Below are positions 28,760 through 37,733 of a stretch of 64,000 bases of DNA, piece by piece (the stretch's first letter is position 1; each line of letters opens with the position of its first letter). Origin of the DNA: Marinomonas pollencensis (GTDB lineage Bacteria; Pseudomonadota; Gammaproteobacteria; Pseudomonadales; Marinomonadaceae); contig NZ_QUNG01000002.1 of the NCBI RefSeq assembly GCF_003387375.1, forward strand, positions 354,011 to 418,010, in the 5' to 3' direction. The notes beneath the pieces were generated by a model. It saw only the letters and a program-made list of their open reading frames with translations. It had not been told where the DNA came from and made no database searches. Made by a program: the position numbers and the translations under genes.

Positions 28760-30007
28760 ATGACACCAGCAGCCTTAATAGACAATCTAGAACACCTCCC
28801 AAACCCCTTTACGCAGTTTGATAATATTGTGGCGGAAATGCTGCCTAGCACCCCACTACTAAGCAACCCTGATTTCAAACGAGACCTGCAACTCGCCCTT
28901 TGCTTTATCTATAGCTACAACGGCTCACAAGCCACCTTCAATGCTTACCGAAGAGAAGTAGAGCGCCTATTACTATGGTCATGGCACATACAGTCATCGC
29001 CGACCACCCATCTACGTCGCGACCAAATTGAAGAATTCATCCATTTTTGCATGTCTCCCCCTGAAGAATGGATTGGCATTAAAAATGTCGCTCGCTTTAA
29101 ACTGCACAGAGGTGCTCGTGTTCCAAACAAACAATGGAAGCCCTTTGTCAGTCATATTTCTAAGCTAGAGTTTAAAAACGGCGCCGAGCCTGTCACCAAG
29201 CAACATTCGCTGTCACAAGCAGCAATACGCGCCACTTTTTCTATTTTATCTTCATACTATGGCTTTCTCATGCAAGAAGAAGCCGTTGCTCAAAACCCAG
29301 TTGCTTTAATTCGTCAAAAAAGTAAATTTGTAAAAAAAGAAGTAACTCGGCGCCAAGTCCGCCGCATTTCAAATCTGCAATGGGATTACGTTATTGAGAC
29401 AGCCGAATTACTGGCCGAAGAAGACCCAAACATGCATGAGCGAACCTTGTTTATCATGAATGCATTATTAGGCATGTATTTGCGTATCTCAGAGTTAGTT
29501 GCCGATGAACGTTCTGCCCCTGTTATGGGCGACTTTACCAAGGACACAGATGGTCACTGGTGGTTTAAAGTACTTTCAAAAGGCAATAAAGAAAGATTGA
29601 TTGCCGTGTCAGACGACATGTTATCGGCATTGGTTCGCTACCGTCGCTTTCGCGACCTTCCTGATATGCCCACCATTGCCGAACACACGCCATTGATCCC
29701 TAAAAATCGTGGTCAAGGCCCAATGACAAGCTCACGACAAGTTAGAAATATAGTGCAGTTCTGCTTTGATCAAGCTTACGAAAGAATGTGTCAAGATGGC
29801 ATGCGCTCAGACGCCGAAGACCTACGCGTTGCAACCGTGCATTGGCTACGTCATACCGGCATTTCAGAAGACGTTAAAACCCGACCTAAAGAACATGTCC
29901 GCGAAGATGCTGGCCATGCCAGTATGGCAACAACAGATCGCTACATAGACACTGAATACCGAGAAAGGCACGCTAGTGGCCGTAAAAAAACATTACGACC
30001 ACATTGA
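28760..30007 (+). CDS. Tyrosine recombinase / phage-type integrase
   Basis: A 415-residue site-specific recombinase. The C-terminal catalytic set is visible: Arg in YLRISEL, Lys in LSKGNKER, His-x2-Arg in VHWLRHTG, His in DAGHASMATTDRY and the nucleophile Tyr in DRYID. The N-terminal 190 residues form the core-binding domain. The gene stands alone: no excisionase, relaxase or phage genes lie beside it, and the next gene is moaE. It may be a fixed chromosomal recombinase rather than the integrase of a present element. Confidence 0.9.
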   Translation: MTPAALIDNLEHLPNPFTQFDNIVAEMLPSTPLLSNPDFKRDLQLALCFIYSYNGSQATFNAYRREVERLLLWSWHIQSSPTTHLRRDQIEEFIHFCMSPPEEWIGIKNVARFKLHRGARVPNKQWKPFVSHISKLEFKNGAEPVTKQHSLSQAAIRATFSILSSYYGFLMQEEAVAQNPVALIRQKSKFVKKEVTRRQVRRISNLQWDYVIETAELLAEEDPNMHERTLFIMNALLGMYLRISELVADERSAPVMGDFTKDTDGHWWFKVLSKGNKERLIAVSDDMLSALVRYRRFRDLPDMPTIAEHTPLIPKNRGQGPMTSSRQVRNIVQFCFDQAYERMCQDGMRSDAEDLRVATVHWLRHTGISEDVKTRPKEHVREDAGHASMATTDRYIDTEYRERHASGRKKTLRPH

Positions 30008-30019
30008 GTAACAAGGTTC

Positions 30020-30060
30020 AAAACCGGCTTAGATTATTGCCATCTTGCTAAGCGGGTTTT
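30020..30060 (+). terminator. Integrase terminator overlapping the moaE 3' end
   Basis: Stem AAAACCGGCTTAG with CTAAGCGGGTTTT (one mismatch), 15-base loop, followed by a T-rich stretch. The right arm lies within the last codons of moaE on the other strand. Confidence 0.55.
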
Positions 30061-30480
30061 GTCCTTTTCACTTGCCTCAACCCATTGGCTGCGACTTCCT
30101 TGTGTTTCTTTTTTCCAGAATGCGGCACGACTCTTTAAATAATCCATTATAAAATCGCACGCTTGGAATGCTTCAGCTCGATGGCTCGAACTGACCCCAA
30201 CAAAGACAATTTGATCATTGATAGACAATCGCCCTACTCGGTGAACAACTCGCACCTCTTGCAAATCCCAACGCGACTTAGCGTCATCCACTATGCTTTG
30301 TAAATTGTGCTCAGTCATGCCGGGGTAATGCTCTAATTCAAACGTGCATTCATCAGGCGGTAGCTCGGCAAACTCCCTCACCAAACCAACAAACATAGCC
30401 ACGGCACCTGTTTTATTGGCAACCAACAACGCCTGGTAAAGCGCTGCTACATCAAAATCTTCTTGTTGTACGCGGATCAT
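30034..30480 (-). CDS. moaE: Molybdopterin synthase catalytic subunit
   Basis: With MoaD it adds two sulfurs to precursor Z to form molybdopterin. The 148-residue protein has the catalytic lysine block KSRAAFWKKE and the earlier HRVGRLSINDQIVFVGV core. It begins one base after moaD ends, so the genes are coupled. The operon order is moaC-moaD-moaE. moaA and moaB are not in the window. Confidence 0.95.
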   Translation of the reverse strand: MIRVQQEDFDVAALYQALLVANKTGAVAMFVGLVREFAELPPDECTFELEHYPGMTEHNLQSIVDDAKSRWDLQEVRVVHRVGRLSINDQIVFVGVSSSHRAEAFQACDFIMDYLKSRAAFWKKETQGSRSQWVEASEKDKTRLARWQ

Positions 30481-30481
30481 C

Positions 30482-30736
30482 TTACCCTCCGGTAACCGGT
30501 GGAAAAAACGCGATCTCTTGCGCCGAGCTCGCCACTAAATCTGCGTCTCGGGCAAACTCATAATCAATAGAAGACTGAATCCCGACGCCTAATAACGCGT
30601 CACCCTTTGCCAGTTCTGCAGACAATTGCTGTTTAACCGCCCTAATTGTCATCGGAAAGTTGCCCGCCAACTGGTATTCACTAATGCCCAATGTCTCTTT
30701 AAGTGAAGCAAAGAAAAGCACATTTACATTAGTCAT
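30482..30736 (-). CDS. moaD: Molybdopterin synthase sulfur carrier subunit
   Basis: A ubiquitin-fold sulfur carrier of 84 residues ending in the required Gly-Gly (FFPPVTGG), where the thiocarboxylate forms. I start at the ATG at 30736 ([12 protein letters not shown]), preceded by GGAG; it overlaps the end of moaC by 8 bases. A longer frame from 30778 would add residues lying inside moaC. Confidence 0.93.
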   Translation of the reverse strand: MTNVNVLFFASLKETLGISEYQLAGNFPMTIRAVKQQLSAELAKGDALLGVGIQSSIDYEFARDADLVASSAQEIAFFPPVTGG

Positions 30737-31211
30737 TGGCTTTGCTCCAATCACCGCTTTTGCCGCCCTGCTTTTCAAGCAAGCACACCTCTTTTACAAC
30801 AATCCCTTTATCAACGGCTTTCGCCATATCGTATAAAGTTAAAGCCGCAACACTGGCTCCGGTCAAGGCCTCCATCTCAACACCAGTTTTACCACTGAGC
30901 GCACAAGTACAAAGTATTTGAATTTCATGGTCGTTCAAAATACTAATATCGACACTGACCTTACTCAACATGAGCGGGTGACATAATGGAATCAAATCCG
31001 GCGTTTTTTTGGCAGCCTGTATCCCCGCAATACGAGCGGTTGCAATGACATCACCCTTGGGCAAACCACCCTCAACAATTTTCGTCAATGTTGACGCCTT
31101 CATAGCCACAATAGCTTGCGCTGTTGCTGTGCGTTTCGTAATGATTTTTTCAGACACATCAACCATGTGAGCGTTACCCTGATGGTCTAAATGCGTAAGT
31201 GTATCCGTCAT
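30729..31211 (-). CDS. moaC: Cyclic pyranopterin monophosphate synthase accessory protein
   Basis: Acts with MoaA to form cyclic pyranopterin monophosphate from GTP. The 160-residue protein has [13 protein letters not shown] and the [20 protein letters not shown] block, both diagnostic. It is the first gene of moaCDE. Confidence 0.96.
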   Translation of the reverse strand: MTDTLTHLDHQGNAHMVDVSEKIITKRTATAQAIVAMKASTLTKIVEGGLPKGDVIATARIAGIQAAKKTPDLIPLCHPLMLSKVSVDISILNDHEIQILCTCALSGKTGVEMEALTGASVAALTLYDMAKAVDKGIVVKEVCLLEKQGGKSGDWSKAND

Positions 31212-31373
31212 AATTTGTCCAATAATTAAAGCAAATGGTGATATATCTACTATGGTTTAAGAAACAAGATAGGAATGCAAGCAGATTAATCTCGAGTGAT
31301 TAAAAAGTCTCCACGCAAGCTTGCTACAAGAAGCGAATATTTCGCGACATATGGATCGTTAGGACCCAACTGA

Positions 31374-33812
31374 ATGAAGTCTATTCTGTTTTTTTTGATG
31401 TTATTCTTTGGCTCGTTAAGCCATGCCTATAATGTAGACAATATACCACTGTCTGTACTCCCCACTTACGTTCAAAACACCCCCTCATCTTTGCCTTATA
31501 TTTTTAACCAAGCCACTTTTGACAGAGCACTTTACCGCCCCTCACAGCGCTTTTCAGATGAGGTTATATGGCATAAGATTGATTTTCCTACACCTGAAAA
31601 AACAACCTCAATTGACCTTCAAGTAAGCAACCACCTAATTGATGAATTAGATTTTTACCTGGTACAAGATGGCCAACAAACCCAACATTGGCGACGTGGT
31701 GCAAATCAAGTCTGGCAAAATCACGTGTCCTATTACAATGGCATTTGGGTGAACCTAACCCTCCAGCCCGAGCAACAGAATTCGCTCTACATTCGCAAGC
31801 ATAGCCGCGGCCCTTTATTAACCCCAATCCAACTTTATCAAGGGGAAGAGACGGCCCATGCAAAATTATCAACCACGTTATTCTGGACCGTAGCACTAAC
31901 GGGGGTACTCGTCCTACTCACCTTCAACTTCATCATCTTCTTACAGTTTCGTTATGCCGCATTTGGCTATTATCTGGCCTTTCACTGCCTCGTCTTTCTC
32001 TCACTCGCCATGATGATAGGCGCCAGTCGTTGGTTTTTTCCTGAATTTGTACATCATTGGCTAATTGAAACCAAAGTTACTTTATTTGTTCTCGCTGCTT
32101 GGAGCCTTTACCGCTTTACCTTAGGCTTTTTACCAAATTCTTCCCCGGCCACATCGACTAAGTTTTTCACTTGGGTTGATTGGATATTCTGTATCTACTT
32201 TATTATCAGTGTGGTTTTTTCAGAGAAAATATCCGCTATATTGTTTGTCTTCATGCAGCTGTCAATGATCCTATTCTGTCTGCGTTATGGGATAAGTTCA
32301 TACCGAAAAGGTTTCACTGCTGCTCGCTTCTACCTATTTGCCATCATCATGCTCAGTGTTGGAAGCACCATAAACTCCATGATGTATTGGGACCTTATTC
32401 CGTTTAACGACATTACTAGAGCGGCTTTCCCATTATGTAGCTTTCTTGAGCTACTTGGTTTTGCCATTGCCTTTACTGATAAAGCAAAACAAATTGAGCT
32501 GGACACCACTGTTAAAATCCAAACCGACAGCAGTACCGGCCTACCTAATCGCTATTATTATTTCGATGTCTTACCCCTGCAGCTGAGTAAGCTAAAACAC
32601 TCTGACTTAGCCTTGGTGATGATTGAAATCACCAGTCACAGCCAACTGAGCCAGGCTTATGGACCAAAACAGGCCGAACAAGCCACATCCACACTTATTC
32701 AGAACCTGGATAACACCCTCGCTCAGATACAATCTGTGCTTTCCTTACCTCTGCCTAATCACACCAGTAAGAAATTAATTCGTATCTCCACTAATAAAGT
32801 GGCCTTTATTAGTCTATCGAAAGCAGAGCTAACTGGTCATATCGACACGGTACAAAAGTTTTTAGATACGCCTATTTTAATCGGTCATTTAGACTTTCAT
32901 TACCAATACAATATTGGCAGTGCACTCTACCCATCCCAGAGCAACAGCCTCGACTCCCTGTATCAAAATGCATTAATCGCCTGTAATCACATTCGAGTAG
33001 ACATTGGCACTTGGCAGTCTTTTGACCAAACCCTAAAACAAAACTACGCCCATCAGTTACACCTGCTTACTTTGCTCACTCAGGATTTGAAGAATGACGC
33101 ACTGTATTTTGAGATACAGCCTCAAGTGTGTTTAACCAGTCGGAAAATCATCGGAGGGGAAGTATTATTGCGCTGGAAAAACTCACAACTTGGCATGGTT
33201 TCTCCCGGTGAATTTATTCCGCTTGCCGAGCAAGCTGGATTAATCTGCAAGCTCACCGACTTTGTGATTTTCAGAGTATTTAAGTGGGCAGCACAGCACC
33301 CTGAACTCTTATTAGAAAGAACACTCTCGATCAACATATCTGCCTTAGACATGCTGCACGAAGGGTTTGCGACTAAAGTTATTGCACTACAACAATACTA
33401 CCAAATTCCAGCCTCACAACTTGTTATGGAGGTGACTGAGACCAGCATTTTTGAAAACAGCCATGTGGTTTTTGACAATGTAAACCGATTACACAAAGCC
33501 GGTTTTAAACTTTCTATCGATGACTTTGGGGTTGGTTACAGCTCAATGCAGAACTTGATTGCGTTACAAACCAACGAACTGAAGATTGACCGTTTTTTCG
33601 TTGCACAAAGCTTAACCGACAAAAGCAGCGCCATTCTCTGTCGCAACATGATTCAGTTAAGCTCAGAAATGAACATCAGCAGTGTTGCCGAAGGCATTGA
33701 AAACGAAGAAGTCGCATTACAACTTGAACAGTGGCGCTGCTTAATCGGTCAAGGCTATCACCTGTATCGCCCGATGCCATGCGATGACTATCTTTCCTTA
33801 TTAAGGTCTTAA
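31374..33812 (+). CDS. 7TMR-DISM sensor with degenerate GGDEF and EAL phosphodiesterase domain
   Basis: An 812-residue inner-membrane signalling protein. It has a signal peptide (residues 1-18), an extracytoplasmic 7TMR-DISMED2 domain (about 25-155), seven membrane helices (about 170-375), a GGDEF-like domain without a GGDEF motif (about 385-540) and an EAL domain (about 555-805). The EAL residues look intact: EVLLRW, EVTETSIFEN, IDDFGVGYSS, and AEGIE. It therefore probably degrades cyclic di-GMP, with the GGDEF part serving regulation. Its ligand is unknown. The gene downstream begins 84 bases later and may be separate. Confidence 0.9.
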   Translation: MKSILFFLMLFFGSLSHAYNVDNIPLSVLPTYVQNTPSSLPYIFNQATFDRALYRPSQRFSDEVIWHKIDFPTPEKTTSIDLQVSNHLIDELDFYLVQDGQQTQHWRRGANQVWQNHVSYYNGIWVNLTLQPEQQNSLYIRKHSRGPLLTPIQLYQGEETAHAKLSTTLFWTVALTGVLVLLTFNFIIFLQFRYAAFGYYLAFHCLVFLSLAMMIGASRWFFPEFVHHWLIETKVTLFVLAAWSLYRFTLGFLPNSSPATSTKFFTWVDWIFCIYFIISVVFSEKISAILFVFMQLSMILFCLRYGISSYRKGFTAARFYLFAIIMLSVGSTINSMMYWDLIPFNDITRAAFPLCSFLELLGFAIAFTDKAKQIELDTTVKIQTDSSTGLPNRYYYFDVLPLQLSKLKHSDLALVMIEITSHSQLSQAYGPKQAEQATSTLIQNLDNTLAQIQSVLSLPLPNHTSKKLIRISTNKVAFISLSKAELTGHIDTVQKFLDTPILIGHLDFHYQYNIGSALYPSQSNSLDSLYQNALIACNHIRVDIGTWQSFDQTLKQNYAHQLHLLTLLTQDLKNDALYFEIQPQVCLTSRKIIGGEVLLRWKNSQLGMVSPGEFIPLAEQAGLICKLTDFVIFRVFKWAAQHPELLLERTLSINISALDMLHEGFATKVIALQQYYQIPASQLVMEVTETSIFENSHVVFDNVNRLHKAGFKLSIDDFGVGYSSMQNLIALQTNELKIDRFFVAQSLTDKSSAILCRNMIQLSSEMNISSVAEGIENEEVALQLEQWRCLIGQGYHLYRPMPCDDYLSLLRS

Positions 33813-33895
33813 ATTGCGACTTTGTCGAAGCTTACAAATCATGCATAATGCTAACGGCTGCTTTTTTTGCCCACACGCTTATTTTCTAGGATAGC

Positions 33896-35194
33896 ATGAG
33901 CCTTATAGACGATTACCGACTACTAGAGATTCCAACTCACGCCAGCGCCCATGAAGCGAAAACGGCTTTTCGCCGCTTGGCAAGACTCTATCATCCAGAC
34001 AAAAACCCTGGCATTGATACCACGGAGCATTTCCAGCGTCTGCAAGCAGCCTATCAAAATGTGTTAGACGCCATTAAAACCAATACTCCCAATACGAATT
34101 GGAAGCCCTATCAGTTTACTCAAGCCAGCGCGACACACGCACCAAGATACGCTCACTATTCATCTTCTTCAGATAAGGAACAAGCCGCCTTTATTAAAGA
34201 GCGGCAACAAGCTTACGAGGAAATGAAGCGTAACAGCGCCCAGCAAGAAAAAACACGCAATGAAGCCATTAAAAACGCCAGAAATACTTTTAATGAAAAA
34301 CGTGTTAAAGCCCTATATGAAGAAGCCTTTAAAGCCTCAAAAGGCTTTTCATCAAAGGGCTTTCACTCAGAAGAGCACAAAGAGAGGCAACCAGAGGATG
34401 CTGCACCCTTCACCCAGTTTGACATCCCCCCTTATGACAATTTTGTTGACGAACCTGCACCATCAGCACACTACTCGGTCAAAAAACCGATTCGCTTGCA
34501 TGCCGCCAAAGCCGCCTTTCGCACTGTCACTTATTTAGCCTGTTTTGCAGCCGGTATTTACGCCACGCTATATTGGCAAGATTCAGCACAAAGTAACTCA
34601 CCAGAAAGCCACACAACGCCCTACATTTCAGGCTTGTATCCACAGTATCGCAGCGGCATAAATTACACCCTAGTCAACACCAAACTGTTTGCCGAACCAG
34701 ACACCAACACAAAACAGCTTATTAGCATTCCCGCCCTAGTAGACTTGCAAGGTATCAAAGAACAAGGCGATTGGTTAACCGTACGCTATCAAGGCATTAG
34801 TGGCTGGGTTCAAGCACAAGACATAGGCTTTGGCTCTGCCCAGAACGCCCTCGAAACAGGATGTATTGGACAGCCAGGAATAGCCCCAAGACACGGCCAA
34901 CTAATGGGTAGCGCAACAGGCCACAGTCGGCTGCGGATCCTCAACCAATTACAACAAACCAGCATTTTGCAGTTTCAGTCTTACGATGGGCTGCCGCCGT
35001 TCTCTATTTATTTGCGCGCCGGGCAAGCCTACGCCGCTAACTTTATCCCTAGAGGCCGTTATCGATTGGTGTTGGAGACCGGATCCCTGTATCATCAGGC
35101 CTGTAATCAATTCCTATTCAACGACACCAACCAAGTCGTCTTGAACGATGTAGAATTTGCCAGTACAGAGCAATCGCTCACACTGAGAAACTAA
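33896..35194 (+). CDS. Membrane J-domain protein with SH3-like domain
   Basis: A 432-residue protein. Residues 1-63 are a DnaJ J-domain with the HPD motif at residues 33-35, so it should recruit a DnaK-type partner. A charged, helical region follows (about 90-200). One membrane helix (about 207-227, ATLYW end) leads to an SH3b-like domain (about 255-320, NTKLFAEPDTNTKQL to GWVQ) and a C-terminal domain of unknown type (about 320-432). The topology suggests cytoplasmic chaperone recruitment and a periplasmic wall- or peptide-binding part. It lies between an EAL gene and trmJ; function not known. Confidence 0.82.
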   Translation: MSLIDDYRLLEIPTHASAHEAKTAFRRLARLYHPDKNPGIDTTEHFQRLQAAYQNVLDAIKTNTPNTNWKPYQFTQASATHAPRYAHYSSSSDKEQAAFIKERQQAYEEMKRNSAQQEKTRNEAIKNARNTFNEKRVKALYEEAFKASKGFSSKGFHSEEHKERQPEDAAPFTQFDIPPYDNFVDEPAPSAHYSVKKPIRLHAAKAAFRTVTYLACFAAGIYATLYWQDSAQSNSPESHTTPYISGLYPQYRSGINYTLVNTKLFAEPDTNTKQLISIPALVDLQGIKEQGDWLTVRYQGISGWVQAQDIGFGSAQNALETGCIGQPGIAPRHGQLMGSATGHSRLRILNQLQQTSILQFQSYDGLPPFSIYLRAGQAYAANFIPRGRYRLVLETGSLYHQACNQFLFNDTNQVVLNDVEFASTEQSLTLRN

Positions 35195-35230
35195 CACCAA
35201 GACGATCAAACACTGAGTAATTAAACGCCC

Positions 35231-36001
35231 ATGCTGAGTAACATCCGGATTGTTTTAATCAATACCTTTCACCCTGGAAATGTTGGCGCCATTGCCCGTG
35301 CCATGAAAAACATGGGGCTCACCAATTTATATTTGGTAGACCCTAACGATTACCCATCAGATGAAGCAACCAGCCGCGCCGCTGGCGCTGTCGACCTGCT
35401 TGAAAATGCCACCATTGTAAGCACCCTTGAGGAAGCCATTGGCGATTGTAGCCTTGTGATTGGCACCAGTGCACGTCATCGCACCTTTCAACTGCCTATC
35501 ATGAACGCTCGAGAGTGTGCTCAAACCGTCATTCCAGAATCCAAAGAACACGATGTTGCTATCGTTTTTGGCCGCGAGACCACGGGCTTATTAAATGAAG
35601 AAATCGCCCAATGCCATCGCCAAGTCTACATTGATGCCAACGATGAATACCCAGTATTAAATATCTCTCAAGCCGTGCAAATCGTCGCTTATGAGATTTG
35701 GATGGCGAACCAGAACCAAACCCAATACGATAAAAACGTGGCAGAATACCCTCGTAAAAAAGACATGGATTTGTTCTACGACCACCTAGAAGAAACACTT
35801 TACGGCATCAATTTTATCGTCCGTAATCACCCAGGAAAGGTACTAGATAAGCTACATAGATTCTTCAATCGTTCTCGCCCTGAAAAACAAGAGCTGGGGA
35901 TTTTACGCGGTGTACTTGCAGCGGTTCAACGTGAGGCAGGACTAACGGATGCGAACAATCATCCCGATAAAAAAGCCAAGTCAGACAGCGATAAAAACTA
36001 A
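35231..36001 (+). CDS. trmJ: tRNA (cytidine/uridine-2'-O-)-methyltransferase TrmJ
   Basis: Methylates the ribose of nucleotide 32 in tRNA anticodon loops. The 256-residue SPOUT enzyme has the N-terminal NTFHPGNVGAIARAMKNMG, the IVFGRETTGL motif and the knot region YPVLNISQAVQIVAYE. It ends with a charged tail and a terminator. In many relatives trmJ lies near suhB and iscR; neither is here. Confidence 0.95.
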   Translation: MLSNIRIVLINTFHPGNVGAIARAMKNMGLTNLYLVDPNDYPSDEATSRAAGAVDLLENATIVSTLEEAIGDCSLVIGTSARHRTFQLPIMNARECAQTVIPESKEHDVAIVFGRETTGLLNEEIAQCHRQVYIDANDEYPVLNISQAVQIVAYEIWMANQNQTQYDKNVAEYPRKKDMDLFYDHLEETLYGINFIVRNHPGKVLDKLHRFFNRSRPEKQELGILRGVLAAVQREAGLTDANNHPDKKAKSDSDKN

Positions 36002-36023
36002 AATAAATCTATTTAGCAATAAT

Positions 36024-36051
36024 AAAAACACAGCGTAAGCTGTGTTTTTTT
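36024..36051 (+). terminator. trmJ terminator
   Basis: Stem AAAAACACAGC with GCTGTGTTTTT, loop GTAA, ending in a T-run, 23 bases after the stop. Confidence 0.85.
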
Positions 36052-36154
36052 GTGCTTAAGTAAAATTCTCGTAAACCACTGAAAAGCCAATGTTAAAGGG
36101 CGATAATTTTGTTTCAATAACCCTCTGCTAGGACCCTAAGGAGCAAAAATTGTA

Positions 36155-36418
36155 ATGAAAACCCTTTTTATCACTACCCTTCTCACTGCCACCAGCTTAC
36201 TGGGCGGTTGCGCTAATATAAACAACACACTGACCACAGAACAAAGCCTTCAAAACAAAGCCAGCGCAGCCATACACGCCAATCCAGATAACATCGTCAT
36301 TACCAACAAAAAAGCGGAAGGAGAAAGAGTAGAATTTACAGCATCGGTGCTGGATAAAACCTACCACTGCCACTATACAGCAACACTACTAAGTCAAACT
36401 GATACCGTCTGCCAATAG
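36155..36418 (+). CDS. Small lipoprotein (unknown)
   Basis: An 87-residue protein with a lipoprotein signal (LLGGC, Cys at about residue 19). The mature part of 68 residues ends with two Cys (YHCHY and the final TVCQ), which may pair. No family recognised. The ATG is preceded by AGGAGC about 10 bases upstream. It is a single gene between the trmJ terminator and a hairpin near 36467. Confidence 0.75.
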   Translation: MKTLFITTLLTATSLLGGCANINNTLTTEQSLQNKASAAIHANPDNIVITNKKAEGERVEFTASVLDKTYHCHYTATLLSQTDTVCQ

Positions 36419-36466
36419 CCCAGAACCACCCATAAAGACATACTAGAGCGCAAAATAACGACCTAA

Positions 36467-36510
36467 AGAGAAAGGGGGGATTATCACTTAATCAAGCAAA
36501 CCCTTTCTCT
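36467..36510. terminator. Possible terminator between converging lipoprotein genes
   Basis: Perfect 10-bp arms AGAGAAAGGG and CCCTTTCTCT, but with a 24-base loop and no T-run. A weak call. Confidence 0.3.
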
Positions 36511-36620
36511 TACACTAATGACATCGAACTTACTGGATGACGCGTTCACACGCCTTTGATAATAAAAGTAAATATTTTATTTAAATGATGAATTTAAGTG
36601 AAACAAAGCCCTCAACTACT

Positions 36621-37037
36621 TTAGCGGTTAAGGTAAATGGCTTGCGCCTTAAGCTGAACATGCTTAAAAGCATCTGGCGACAAATCGAAGGAAGCTCCGG
36701 CTAAGAAGTGGGTGCCAGTACTCACCCTATTGTAAGCAGCAGCAAACTCTTCCGCGTTTGTCACTATAATGGCGTTTGCACCAACCTCAGCAGCCATCTC
36801 AGTCAATACAGCAAGCGTGTTGCGCAAGCGAGCTTCTTGATCAAACCCCTCTTGCACTGGTACCTGTATTTTTGTGATCAAGACAAAGGAAACCTGAGGC
36901 GATGACATAAACACAGGAAGATTATTACTGCTCAGAAAAAGGCCAGGTTGCGCCTCTCTTTGAGTCGAGTGACTGCTACAGGACACCAAAAACAGCAATG
37001 TCAGTAGACACGCAACCAGTCTAGTTAGACGGCACAC
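36621..37037 (-). CDS. Lipoprotein, possibly RcsF-like fold
   Basis: A 138-residue protein with a lipobox LVSC (Cys at about residue 20). The segment LTEMAAEVGANAIIVT resembles the helix-strand unit common to RcsF-like outer-membrane lipoproteins and related small domains (AxxxGANAV). I see no paired cysteines of RcsF itself, so the role is not assigned. It faces the lipoprotein gene at 36155, with the spacer and a hairpin between them. Confidence 0.65.
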   Translation of the reverse strand: MCRLTRLVACLLTLLFLVSCSSHSTQREAQPGLFLSSNNLPVFMSSPQVSFVLITKIQVPVQEGFDQEARLRNTLAVLTEMAAEVGANAIIVTNAEEFAAAYNRVSTGTHFLAGASFDLSPDAFKHVQLKAQAIYLNR

Positions 37038-37072
37038 ACACCCTCCTGTAGCGCCCTCTTAAGCACACTAAA

Positions 37073-37318
37073 CTAGAGAGAGTCGCCGCGAATTCTTCTA
37101 TAAGCCTCTTCTTTTAATGAAGACAGCCGTTCGACTTCACGATCAAAGATACGTTGTAAATTCTGCTCAATATCGCTGATCTCACTCAACATTATTTCAC
37201 GCCCAACATAGGCGCTATAATCTTTAAAAGAAGACTCTCTCGCTTTGTACCAATTGAACTTTTCTTTCTTTGCAAAATACAAAGCAATTTCATAGCGACT
37301 AGTCGACAGCACTGACAT
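37073..37318 (-). CDS. Unknown 81-residue protein
   Basis: Charged, helical protein without signal peptide or membrane segment. It overlaps the end of the gene at 37299 by 20 bases, so the two are probably co-translated. No family recognised. The ATG at 37318 overlaps the coding sequence of the upstream gene. Confidence 0.55.
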   Translation of the reverse strand: MSVLSTSRYEIALYFAKKEKFNWYKARESSFKDYSAYVGREIMLSEISDIEQNLQRIFDREVERLSSLKEEAYRRIRGDSL

Positions 37319-37514
37319 TCATTTTCTTCTGTTCAAGGGTAACCAGTCTATCCTGCAGCTCTTCGATCGCTCGGGCAATCTCATGCTGCTGGTCTTCGGG
37401 GATCTCAGAAATATCTTGAAGGGAAATACACTCTAGATCCGTGAGTAGTTGTCTCAATTGCTCCATGTACTCCTCCATGAACGTATTGATATAAATCATT
37501 CTAATCAGCTTCAT
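37299..37514 (-). CDS. Unknown 71-residue protein
   Basis: Small acidic helical protein. The start could be the ATG at 37514 (MKLIRMIYIN) or a later one (MEEYMEQLRQLL). GGAG lies before the internal MEQL. It forms a pair with the overlapping gene at 37073. No family recognised. Confidence 0.5.
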   Translation of the reverse strand: MKLIRMIYINTFMEEYMEQLRQLLTDLECISLQDISEIPEDQQHEIARAIEELQDRLVTLEQKKMNVSAVD

Positions 37515-37733
37515 TCCTAGAAACCAGAATACAAATGCGCTTTATTCACACACAATACTTTCAAAAGGGTCTGGGTGTCTATTTATTGACCAGAAAAATC
37601 ACTTTTTATTCAACCAACAAACAAGTAATCGCAGCTCTCGCCTTCCGCCTTGGCAAGCCACCCCTCTTCCTTGTCAAGCTTACACCTGAATCAAACGACC
37701 TAACGACAACATAACATCACCTGATGATCACAC

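Noticed and set aside
28760..30007. Integrase as the integrase of the phage remnant at 41-47 kb
   Set aside because: It is more than 10 kb away with backbone genes (moaCDE, trmJ) between, and its surroundings show no phage genes.
31374..33812. Active diguanylate cyclase
   Set aside because: The GGDEF-like domain lacks the GGDEF motif, so only the EAL domain is likely to be active.
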